64,000 bases of DNA from Entonaema liquescens (lineage: Eukaryota; Ascomycota; Sordariomycetes; Xylariales; Xylariaceae). The translations under genes and the position numbers were made by a program. The notes under the pieces were generated by a model. It was not told the DNA's origin. It worked only from the letters and a program-made list of their open reading frames with translations, and made no database searches. Position 1 is the stretch's first letter. Every line of letters starts with the position of its first letter. Positions 11,429 to 20,737 of this stretch are shown here, in pieces. Location: positions 992,001-1,056,000 of the forward strand of contig CADCSX010000012.1 of NCBI GenBank assembly GCA_902805475.1, in the 5' to 3' direction.

Positions 11429-13001
11429 AGGCCTCGACGAGATTCCAAGACGGTTCATTCAGATTATTACGCACTCGGGTCGTATATGATCGACAAGTGT
11501 TAAATTCATATATCAGTTTACGGTATACTTCTGTGGTCATACACGATAGCCTGGTGGAGACGCATGACTAGCTGGCTAAACCATGATCTTAGACCACGCT
11601 GCGGCTAGAAGGCTCAAGACTCGATATGACACTTCCCAATTAGTCATGAGTTAAACAAGGCCCGTCGTCGAGGCAGGCTAGTAGCTGGCTTTATAAGTAA
11701 TGTCAAATTATAATTATTATGTACTAATATAGTGTAGAGCTAGTTACCGAGCAAATGCAGGCATTACTCGTAAACATCAAGCAACACCCTCTCCTTCAAT
11801 TTACACTGCCGTCGCAATCCAAATCCAATGGCACCTATGATCCTCAGCAAACCTACGTGGGGAAGGCAATCCACCGCATCCGGGATGGCGGGCGACGTAG
11901 CAACCTCGTCACTTGCCCCCGTTCCCGTGCTCTAAATAGATCCTGTACTAACAACCACCCCGATGCTGTAGTTGGCATCTGAGGCCCCTACCCGCTTTAA
12001 CTACTTGCACTTGTACTTGGAGGCAAAGTCGAAGCACTCACCCTAAACGGCGCCTTGAACCACCTGCTTATCGCTCCCGCTCCTTGTAGTCGAGATCACA
12101 GCCTGCGTCTCGTATCAGCTGTCGCTCTAAGCCCACAGTGAGAGCTACAAAGCTTTAGATACACGACTTAAACAGTAAATGTATCATTCATATTATCAGA
12201 ACCACTCCAATCCTAATAAAAACAAGAAGAAAAGAGAGCATATAAAGAAGTTCACGTTAGAAAGTCACCAGCACCCCACTACCATCATCAACAGCCGTTC
12301 TCACAGCCCCTAACCCCCAAGACATTACCGTGCCCGTCCGCGCACTAATACATACACCAGTTGGTATTCCCCAACGTCCCCTGGTCACGCGTCTGGCGCC
12401 GTCAGTAGTAATCCAGAGCAGGCGCTGGCGACACCAGTCGAACTAGCAGTACGCGATGTCAGTCTAGTTAGTCAAGTCTAGTAGGAGACCTCCTATTGCT
12501 ATCGCCAGCGGCGTCTATCACGCTAGTAGGTGGTGCAGCGTCGGCGACCTATCTAGTGTGTCCTCACATACCTATTAGGGAGTCTGATATCTTCCGCGCG
12601 CCTGTGCCGAGTGTACACACGATCACGATCATGAAGGTCAATGTTTGGTGTCGGGTTATATACGAATCAATGAGTTATTATTATTGTATGTTGACATATT
12701 ATGGTTATCGAAAACGCTTTTGGTGCCTGAACTACACGATGTGTACATATATCACGTATTAGGTAGGGTTGTGAACTCGCTCGATGTGATCAACTACTTT
12801 CTGGTGGTTTGCAAGCACCATATCTTGTCTAGCCGTGTTTTCTTTTTATGCGTCTATGATGTCCCATGTTACCATCTCCATCACTATCACTTTGCATTTG
12901 CCTTCTAGGTTTTGTACTAACAAAATCATGTACGATACTCATAAATATCATATGTTTAGACTATCATAATCTTACCCCTTTGAAGTAGGGCGATTAGGTA
13001 G
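11429..13001. other. Gene-poor stretch with possible decayed coding remnants
   Basis: No intact gene. Minus-strand frames at about 12500-12255 and 12145-11830 read as protein-like stretches interrupted by TAG/TAA codons. The stop density is close to chance, so these are not called as pseudogenes. Confidence 0.4.
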
Positions 13002-13535
13002 CTACCATATCACATCCACATTTTCCTGAACAGGACACATAGTTTCTAAGCTTTCAATAAACATAAAGTTTTCTCGTTGGGTTGTCTGTATCTCTAGTGT
13101 GCATATGGAGTTTGAGTGACGACTGTCTCTAACTACCTCATTATCTAGTAAGTCCGCTACATCCTTGGGGATGTTTGGTCGAGCAGCTACTTTAGTCTTA
13201 GAAGATGAGGCTTCCGTCCGAGGTACTTTAATCGTTTCGGTTTCTTTAGGGCCTGAAGTAGCTAGTTGTCTTTTCTGAGCAATAAGGTCGCTGATTTGAG
13301 TGATCAGCTCTTTCTGTACATCTGCTAGGTTTGTCATTGCGGCTGTGACAGAAGTAAGACCTTGAATCAAGGCGACATGTGATTCTCTCAGTTCAACAGG
13401 CTGGTCCAGGCTTTTTGCAGCAAGTTCATGATAGCGAGCCTCGAGTTTGACGAGACGTTGTTCCATTGGTCGGTCGAGAGGGCGAGAGGGCGCGGCAGAA
13501 AGAGGAGAGGGCACAATATACGGGGTTTTAACCAT
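13002..13535 (-). CDS. Orphan ORF, predicted coiled coil
   Basis: An uninterrupted 177-codon frame starting MVKTPYIVPSP. I do not recognise it. After a Pro/Ser-rich start, residues about 25-90 form heptad-like helix (MEQRLVKLEARYHELAAKS, then LADVQKELITQISDLIAQKRQL), followed by a basic Thr/Ser/Lys-rich linker and a C-terminal part with two Cys residues. No signal peptide or membrane segment. It stands alone in a gene-poor, probably decayed region, so it may be a lineage-specific gene, part of a larger gene with introns, or an old mobile-element fragment. No transposase, integrase or reverse transcriptase motif is seen nearby. Confidence 0.4.
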   Translation of the reverse strand: MVKTPYIVPSPLSAAPSRPLDRPMEQRLVKLEARYHELAAKSLDQPVELRESHVALIQGLTSVTAAMTNLADVQKELITQISDLIAQKRQLATSGPKETETIKVPRTEASSSKTKVAARPNIPKDVADLLDNEVVRDSRHSNSICTLEIQTTQRENFMFIESLETMCPVQENVDVIW

Positions 13536-14364
13536 TGATTCAATATAAATAGGTATCTTAAGTTGAGGCTATTTTAAGTTAGCGAGCCCCAGTGGCAGTG
13601 TGGGCATTGGACACGGCCTTTTCCCCCACACCCTAGTCGAGCGGAAAGGAGGCTAAAATAATATCTCCAAGGAGAGGTTTATACCCAGTTTTGAATCGAA
13701 GTTCTGCTTGTTTTGTAATTGAGTAATAGTATCTTCGATAGCCACGAAGCAAGGCTTAAGAGACTGCTGTTCTTTATAGAACGTCTGTAATGGCTTTGCT
13801 TCCATTCTCGGTAAGAGTTATAATTTCGTCTTCGTCGTCTCGAGTTGTTCTTATAATAAATAGGTATATAAACAGACTCTCTGGGTTGTTGATATTTAAT
13901 AAAAGGTTCTGTAGCCACAAGGGCTAGGTGTTGACTAGTTCTTTGAGCGGTTGGTTGAAACTAGTGCTGATCGGTCTATGAGAAATATATCGTGCCGAAT
14001 ATGTTCATTAGCTTTCTTCTGGAGGACCATTTGCATCTGAAAGAATAGATAACTAATATTAGTCTCGGTTAGCTAACTGACATGAATATTTGGGTGCAAA
14101 TTCTGACCTTAATATCTCTCTTAGAGGAAGGGGATATATGCCTTCCAACACCTCCTCATTGTCCGGGGTGCCCCGGTTGTGAGGAATAGACAATGAATAA
14201 TTGATTTTTTATGAAGAATAGTTGTATAATATAGGCGATTCCTAGCGGTTCGCTTGCCCTTAATAATTCCCCACGAACGTGAAGGAGAACGCGGGTGTAA
14301 ATTGTTCGAATTGGTTTATGTGAAAGGCAATTTGTGCCGCTGAGACGCGATGTTCGTAACATTA

Positions 14365-14700
14365 AGCATCTGACATGGTGACGTATTCGTCCTTTTTGTT
14401 GCTTTCCTTGTCAACTTCATCTTCTGCGATGCCCTCATATTCGGGATCATTTTCCTCCTTAGAGTCGTCTTCTTTCGCCGTGGCGCCAGAGTCCCATAGT
14501 GAAGATAAACAAGTTTAATAGACTGATCGTTGCTGATCGCGTGCTGGTTGAAGAGCTTTGCGACGCACCACGGCGACGGCTCCTCGAATTCGCTTTTAGA
14601 GAGGCCTGCTTAGTCCATTTGTCTGACTAAACTGGCTTGAATAAAATTGAGTTCGACTTCACAGCCGGCGGCATTAGCCGCATTGGTGGCACGGCCTAAG
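14365..14700 (-). pseudogene. Decayed coding relic, unknown family
   Basis: On the minus strand a protein-like reading (ATNAANAAGCEVELNFIQAS, then a TAA, then LSKSEFEEPSPWCVAKLFNQ) continues to about 14505. It is followed in a neighbouring frame by a strongly acidic tail (EDDSKEENDPEYEGIAEDE) ending at a TAA near 14365. One internal stop and one frame change separate the parts. An intron could explain the frame change but not the stop. Not recognised; could be the end of a gene lost from this strain or an old element. Low confidence because unconstrained frames of this length can occur by chance. Confidence 0.3.
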
Positions 14701-15016
14701 AAGTTGATAATAAAATAATATAACTAGTTTTAATTGTCTGTAATGGCAATCATAAAATCGTATTATTGTTGAGTAGGTTGAAGTTGAGGGTTGAAGGTTA
14801 CGAAGTGAATATAAGGAATTGAATTGGAAAAATAGTGGTTTTTGTTTTAGGATAGGACTCTGAATTCGAAAAGTGTGGGAGGGCGCCGTGTTTATATACT
14901 TTTTAGAATGTCCGTGCTCCTCCAGACGTTCTTTCCTTACGTATCTGTCTATCATCTGTTAGATGAGTGTACCTTCCGGCGTAAGGAAACTGCGACTTAC
15001 TTTTCATAGATTTTGT

Positions 15017-15039
15017 GTGCACTGTAGGCTGTAGTGCAC
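15017..15039. repeat. Inverted repeat, 7-base arms
   Basis: GTGCACT (15017-15023) and AGTGCAC (15033-15039) are perfect reverse complements around a 9-base loop, directly before the tandem duplication at 15073. No terminator or RNA gene context is visible. Confidence 0.6.
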
Positions 15040-15072
15040 TGGGCTTCAGGCAGTTACGGGGCAGCGGCGTGA

Positions 15073-15250
15073 GTTGCTAAGCAACGCACCAGGCAAAACG
15101 AAATAAAGGAAGGCGCCGACCTTGGAAAGTACCTGATAGCACCTGATAGCAACCGGAAATGCTGGAAGTTACCAAGCAACGGAACAAGTGGAAATGATAC
15201 AAAGGCAGGCGCCAACCTTAAGGAACTACCGTAACTAGTAGCACCTGCCA
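15073..15250. repeat. Diverged tandem duplication, unit about 95 bases
   Basis: Two imperfect copies start at 15073 (GTTGCTAAGCAAC) and 15168 (GTTACCAAGCAAC). Both continue through an A-rich middle to GGCGCCGACCTT (15112) and GGCGCCAACCTT (15208), then a GTACC/CTACC and TAGCACCTG ending. The first copy opens with a palindrome, GTTGCT-A-AGCAAC, and also has a small internal duplication (ACCTGATAGC twice at 15131-15150). Confidence 0.7.
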
Positions 15251-15762
15251 TCGGGTGTTGTAAGACGCAGAACATTAGATATGTGAAGGAGCAATCGCCC
15301 TAGTGAATGGTACCTACATGGATGTTAACATCTATCTCAATAATTCGAGACTATTAACCAGGTAAACTACTCGCCGAATAACTGTGCAAAGTGATATTAT
15401 GTCGTTCTATTAACTCCTCCTAACAGCAACTAGCCATTAAAGCCATGCTAATAATAAGAAGAACAGCTCTGTAGATAGGAAACCACCCATCTTAATTTCG
15501 TACCACTTATTGATTCTGCAACATGTAGCATTCCTGGGGGAAACCTCCAACGTATCCATTCCTAATTTGCTCATACGACCATCACAAAGAATTAAAGTTA
15601 ATTCTTTGCCTTTCAGATTCTACGCTATGGAGTCCAATATAACAACGCGTTCTGGCGCACCTGAGTTCAGATCCCTTCATACATAACGCAGAACGCCAAA
15701 GGAAAAAACCGTGTACCGCAGCCCTTCCGTGGGCTTACCGCATACCTTGTTCGCAAACCCGC

Positions 15763-17713
15763 TCATGGAATAACTTGGTAAAAATTAGAAATAAGAATTA
15801 TTCGTAGTTGGGTGAAGTCTCCGCCGATTGGGGAAAGGGGGCGGCGGAGGTGGAGGTGGAGGTGGGGGTTGAATATTTTGCTTTCCTCTCTTCCGAGGCT
15901 TATTGCGATTCTATCGCCGATATACGTCTCGGTCCCTATCCCGGACAGGAGAACGACTGCGGCTGCGTGTTTGGCTTGCACGACTCCGATCATCATAATC
16001 CCCGTCACGACGATCCCAGTCACGTCGTCTACCATCTCGATCCTCCCATCTTCGGCGATCATCTCTCGGCGGCCGATCATCCCTCGGTGGTCGATCTTCT
16101 CTAGGGGTCGATCACCATCACGGTAATGCGGGATATAGGTGTCAACATCTGGTCGGTTAGCCCCGCGGTTTCTCGGTGCCCTGTCCCTAAACGAGTCGTG
16201 GTGCTCAGCAGGGTTATCCCATCCGTTTCCTGGATACTCGGGTGGAGGGGGACGGGGTGGCAGCCGATGTTCCATATGAGCCGGATCCCGGTTCCAGGCA
16301 GGTCGACGGTTTTCTTCGCTGCCCCTATATCCGCCGTGGTGCTTAGGGTATCTTCTATTGCCATAGCCATCACCACTACCAAACTCTGCATTGGGACCTC
16401 CAAACGCACCAACACCAACGGTGCCCCCCTTAGGGGCGGGTGGTAGAGCAGCTTTCCGATCATGGAATTTCCTACGGTCCAATTCATGGCTGTCCTCGAA
16501 GGTAGGGAGGTCTTCCGGCTTGGCAGGGTAGGGAGAAGACTTGAAGTAAGGGTGTTCTAGTGCATCAATGGCGTTGATACGACCCCGCCAGTCGAGAGTT
16601 AGGAGCTCTTTCAATAGAGAGATAGCGCTTGAGCCATGTTCGCGGAATCGCTGCGATAATGATCCAGGCCGCGGTCGTGGATTAATGGCCTCAGCGCCAG
16701 GTAATTGTTTCCATCCTGGCATGGTCTGGTCCGTCGGGGTTCCAACTAAGTCAAAGATAATTTCGAGTTGATGCCCATCACTCTCTCCGGCTAAAATAGG
16801 CTTGCCAACTAACATCTCGCCGAAAACACAACTAAGCATGATATTAGTACAGCACATGATAAGAAGACGCCCGTGGGACTTACCCAACACCCCACATGTC
16901 AATAGCAGTAGTATATTTTTTAAGGTGTAGTAAAAGTTCAGGAGGTCGGTACCATCGGGTGACTACAAGACTAGTGTACTCCCTCCGACCTTCGCCACCA
17001 CCTTTTCCACGTTCAGGTACCGGTCCCTCATAATGTCTTGCGAGACCGAAGTCAGCAATCTGAAGAATGCCCTTATTACTGATGAGTAGGTTGGCGGCCT
17101 TCATATCTCGGTGAAGAATCTTGCTATCGTGTAGGTAACGGAGGCCCTCGAGGAGCTGGAGGAGGTAGCATTTAATTTGGGGTACTGTAAATTGGACGGA
17201 TGGATTGTCGAGTAGGCCAGACAAGTCGTGGTCCATGTATGGAGTTACCATATACATAATTGGTCGTTTCCTCTTATCGGCTTGAAGGGGTCAGTCTGCA
17301 GGACATCACTACAATAAGGCGAGTAAACCTACTCATCTTACTATGATGCTCAACGGCCATATCCTCTAAACGTAAGACATTTCTGTGCGACAATAGCTTA
17401 AGAAGCTTTATCTCTCGAAGTGCCGTGATGGGGAATCCATCCTTTTCGTTGTGCATTATGATCTTCTTCAAAGCAACAAGGGCTCCATTTTTTCGAGATC
17501 TCGCCTTGTGGACTTCACTTTAGGGGAAGTTAGCATCACTACTAAAGTAGCAAGAAGTTGGGAGCATGCTCACCCAAAGGTACCCTCTCCTAACTTGCCT
17601 AGGAGCTCGTAGTCGCTGATTCTAGAGCAACCCACGAAGCTATCCTTAGGTCGTTGATGCTGAATCGCAAAAGATCTAGGCGAAGGCGCCTCATTTCCAT
17701 TATTGTGCGCCAT
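15763..17713 (-). CDS. bur1: Serine/threonine protein kinase Bur1 (CDK9-like), C-terminal tail out of frame
   Basis: Cyclin-dependent kinase of the BUR complex, which phosphorylates Spt5 and the RNA polymerase II tail linker during elongation. Exons in coding order are 17713-17574, 17517-17342, 17280-16884 and 16831-15763, with introns of 56, 61 and 52 bases in consistent phase. Visible motifs: P-loop [11 protein letters not shown] (39-49), catalytic lysine in [15 protein letters not shown] (from 162), DFGLAR (from 182), WYRPPELL and DMWGVGCVFGEML. The second intron uses acceptor TTCAAG; the nearer CTGCAG would give a stop. After the kinase the tail is Arg/Gly/Pro-rich. From GGGG at 16104-16107 the natural Arg/Asp- and SR-rich tail continues in the next frame (about 16102-15900, with [14 protein letters not shown]), then a TAG and a poly-Pro stretch. 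The 593-residue open reading therefore has an unnatural last 110 residues; a missing C in CCCC would explain it. Confidence 0.92.
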
Positions 17714-18353
17714 GCTTGAGATCGAAGCTTCGTGTGTTGAGAATCGAACGTTTCGCAGGTCGAGGTAACAGTGGATTAAGGACCAAGATGAATCGTTAAT
17801 AGAAAAAGAACCGTCGACGAGGCCAGGAATTCGTTTGCCAAGTTGACATTGCAAACCAGTTAACCGGCTAGGTCGCGAGGGAAATAGATACCAGATTATG
17901 AAGAGTCCGATCGCATTGTGTTTACTAGAATATGCTTCGTAAACAGAAACTGGTCGATGCCATTCCGAACTAATAAAGTTGTTTGTTCGCGTTCCCAACT
18001 TTACGGAAAAGACGACGCCCCAAGACGCCCCAAGCTTGGTTCCACTTTAAAAAAGGTACGCATGTACCTGCAGTTGCAGTTGGGGTCCGGAAGATGACGG
18101 ATGACGAAAGCGTCTGTGCGGGAATTTGCGATTAGTGGACTAATCATGGATAAGATGATACCTAACAAGCGCGGGGAATCTTCGGCTTTAAGTGCTTACC
18201 TCGACGTCCAAAGCTTAAGTGAATTCGCATGTACCTTAAGGTTCATTCCAGCTATTCCCTACCTATTGACCTCACTCACCCATACCAACTTGAGCCGGTC
18301 GACTTTCTATTCACAGCGCAATTGACACTGCAATCGGCTAGATTCGAGACACC
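17714..18353. promoter_or_regulatory. Divergent promoter, bur1 / NDUFB3-like gene
   Basis: 640 bases between two divergent start codons. An open frame extends upstream of bur1 to 17998 in the same frame, but the conserved protein starts at MAHNNGNE (17713), and the upstream part reads as 5' UTR. A GGTAC...GTACC-type palindrome lies near 18055-18070. No other signal seen. Confidence 0.5.
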
Positions 18354-18615
18354 ATGGCTGGCCCCGGTCCGATTAGGCCTCATGTCCCCGGCATCTATAG
18401 ATACACTGCTACTGCCCTCGGCGCCAGCATGTGGTTCTTCGTAAGGCCCTCTTGTTTATACACATATAGAGGTATACATGCTAACTCCAGTGATAGTTAA
18501 TGTGGCGGGCGAGGAAAGACGGTAATTGACCCCCAGATCCGAACAGTACCGAATTGTTACTTACCCGAACTTAGGTCCCGTTCTACTAGGGTGGAAGCAC
18601 CCATGGGACCACTAG
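18354..18615 (+). CDS. NADH:ubiquinone oxidoreductase B12/NDUFB3-like subunit
   Basis: A very small gene hidden by two introns. Exons are 18354-18440, 18497-18521 (25 bases) and 18575-18615, with introns of 56 and 53 bases; 50 residues. The product is MAGPGPIRPHVPGIYRY, then one hydrophobic segment ATALGASMWFFLM, then WRARKDGPVLLGWKHPWDH and a stop. The LMWRARKDG..LLGWKHPW ending is the signature of the B12 (NDUFB3) single-span accessory subunit in the membrane arm of mitochondrial complex I. Splice phases match exactly (0, then 1), and the conserved DGP motif is rebuilt across the last intron. It is convergent with the methyltransferase gene, with 179 bases between stops. No open frame longer than its 29-codon first exon shows it. 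Confidence 0.88.
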
Positions 18616-18794
18616 ACGAGCAATGGGTCGAAAGCGATATAGGTTTACGAGGAGGACATATGCCACAATCGAGGGGGGTCGAAGATGCAGATACACAGCA
18701 GTCACCAGCCATCGAGAGATCCATATCAATAAAAAGGAAGAATTGCACCACATGTCTACATAATGTACCACATACTACGGTATTCCTATCGCGA

Positions 18795-20153
18795 TCATTC
18801 CGGCTTCAAGAACAGATAATGGGCTACTCCCCAGGTATCCCCACCCTCATAAGCAAATAATTCCGAACAAGCCATGTAAAAGATCTGCCACCTATTATAC
18901 CACGTGTTCGCGTTGTCCTCTCCATACGTCTTTTCCAGATGCGGCCATATCTGCTTCTTATTCGCTATCATATTGGAAAGCCAATGCTTTGGTCGGGTTA
19001 GCGTGTCTAGTAACTCCTTAACGAATCATTGCTGAAGATGAAATCGGGGGATTCGTGCTTACCTCACACGTCTTTGAGTAATTGTTCCCATTGACCCACC
19101 ACTGCTTCTCAATGTGAAGGTCTTTCTGGAAGTACAGAAGTAAATCTGCCGACGGCACTATTTAAAAGCGATAAAATTAGTAGGATTGCCCTCCAAGCAG
19201 TTTCAGGGTTGAAAATGGCCTAAGGAACACATACTAGTTCCGCCGGTGAAGAAATGCGTAGTCATCCAGCCCTCCTCAAAGTCATACGGGGTATTCTTAT
19301 GCGCGAACAAATGAACAAACAGCTTGCCCCCTGGCTTCAAAGCTCTCGATATCTTAGCCATGAGCTGCTCGTAGTTCTTCATGTGCTCGAAAAGCTGATA
19401 ACAAGATTAGCAGTATTTCTCGTAATAAAGACGTGGCGTTGGTGATAGGAAGCCACATACCTCTATCGAGACTACGCGGTCGAAACTCCGCTCCTCAAAC
19501 TCATAGTCCACCACATCCCCCGTGATAACCGTCAGATTCGACAGGCCCTTCTCCTTGGCCTTAGCGTCGATATATTCCTTCTGCGTCCGGGAGTTAGAGA
19601 ACGCAGTCACTTTCGACTTGCGGAACGTCTCCGCGAAATACAGCGCGCCGGAGCCCCAGCCGCATCTACCACATGATTGCCGTTAGCATACACGTCTTTA
19701 TCATTAGGTCGATGGATTATTTACCCCAGGTCCAGGATACTCATACCATCCCGGAGCTCCGCCCTCACGGCATACAGCTCCAGCATAGCCAGCTCGGCCT
19801 GGACAAGAGTCTCGGCGCCGCGGGGATACAGACTACAGGAATACTTCATGCGAGGGCCTAGCATGCCGAGTAGGATGCCCGTGCCGACTTCGTAGTGCTG
19901 CGTGTTAGCAGTGGCGGTCTCTATGGCGATGGGCCGCGTGCGTAGTAATTCGATATACGTCATCTTACGCTCGTAGTCAGCGGCCAGGGTCGACGACTTG
20001 ATCTCCTCGAGCCGCTGGGCCAACTGCCGTCGGATACCGACGCGGATTACGGGATGCGGCAGGTAGCCGCGGTCAAGAAGCCAATCTATAGTAGCTATTT
20101 AAGTTATCTTAATTCTATATAAAGGGAGGACAAAGTTAATTACCGATATTCAT
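18795..20153 (-). CDS. SAM-dependent methyltransferase, coclaurine N-methyltransferase / cyclopropane-fatty-acid synthase-like
   Basis: Six exons in coding order: 20153-20144 (10 bases, M-N-I-D), 20085-19725, 19665-19461, 19394-19235, 19157-19063 and 18986-18795. Introns are 58, 59, 66, 77 and 76 bases; 340 residues. The SAM-binding motif ILDLGCGWGSGALYF lies at about 120-134, split by an intron, followed by VTAFSNSRTQKEYI, FDRVVSIELFEHMKNYEQLM and KPGGKLFVHLFAHK. The C-terminal half (GGTMPSADLLLYFQ, WWVNGNNYSKTCEHWL, CSELFAYEGGDTWGVAHYLF) follows the plant coclaurine N-methyltransferase pattern rather than bacterial CFA synthases. The substrate cannot be told from sequence; fungal members of this fold may act on small amines or lipids. 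All phases agree. The 10-base first exon is supported only by the start codon, donor and phase. Confidence 0.88.
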
Positions 20154-20737
20154 GGTATTATCTCAAGCTGTTCGTATACGTATATTCTAGAGGTAGCACA
20201 GCTATACCATTGGTATGATACAATTTCTGAAGTCCGTAGTAGTAGGGTTATTAGATCGGAGGTTTCACCGTCTCATTTACCCTTTGCATGAACTCGTCTA
20301 CGCCTTTGTGACACGGAACGGCATGAAAGTGGACCCGAGTAAGAGAAGTCGATTGATCATCACTTGTAAAAAGCAATGAGACGCATCGTAGTAGTAGGGG
20401 GGGCTAGTTTCGGTAGTTGCATCAGGTACTAAAGAAACTCAACCCTGAGTAATCAGCCTTGTTAAAGATGTTGAAAAGCCTGCATGCTTTCACGATAACT
20501 TACCTAGTCGGCCTTGCTTAGAGCTGAGAATAGTACTTAACTGCTCATCTATAAGTTGAAAATGCTAATAGGAATTCTGAAATATGCGCCGTGTCATAGT
20601 TTCAAGGTCGCGGGGAATACTTACCGCAAGTTTCGTTAGATAAAATGACGCTGAAGACACGAAGTTCTAATTATGTTTATTGTTTTCCGTCCGGTTAGAT
20701 GCGATATCCTCTATCATAATTACTAGGTAGATATTAT
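20154..20737. other. Spacer, methyltransferase promoter / sad1 3' side
   Basis: AT-rich, no gene seen. Includes the promoter of the methyltransferase gene and the 3' flank of sad1. Confidence 0.5.

Larger units (their letters stand above)
13536..15762. other. Gene-poor stretch with relic and duplication
   Basis: Contains a likely coding relic (14365-14700, minus), a hairpin-forming inverted repeat GTGCACT/AGTGCAC at 15017-15039 and a tandem duplication at 15073-15250. Many short frames are broken by stops. No intact gene recognised. Confidence 0.5.

Noticed and set aside
11830..12500. Protein-like minus-strand readings with internal TAG codons, considered as a RIP-damaged gene
   Set aside because: Stop frequency is only slightly below chance and no family is recognised.
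15808..16446. Plus-strand frames opposite the bur1 tail
   Set aside because: Low-complexity shadows of the Arg/Asp/Pro-rich tail.
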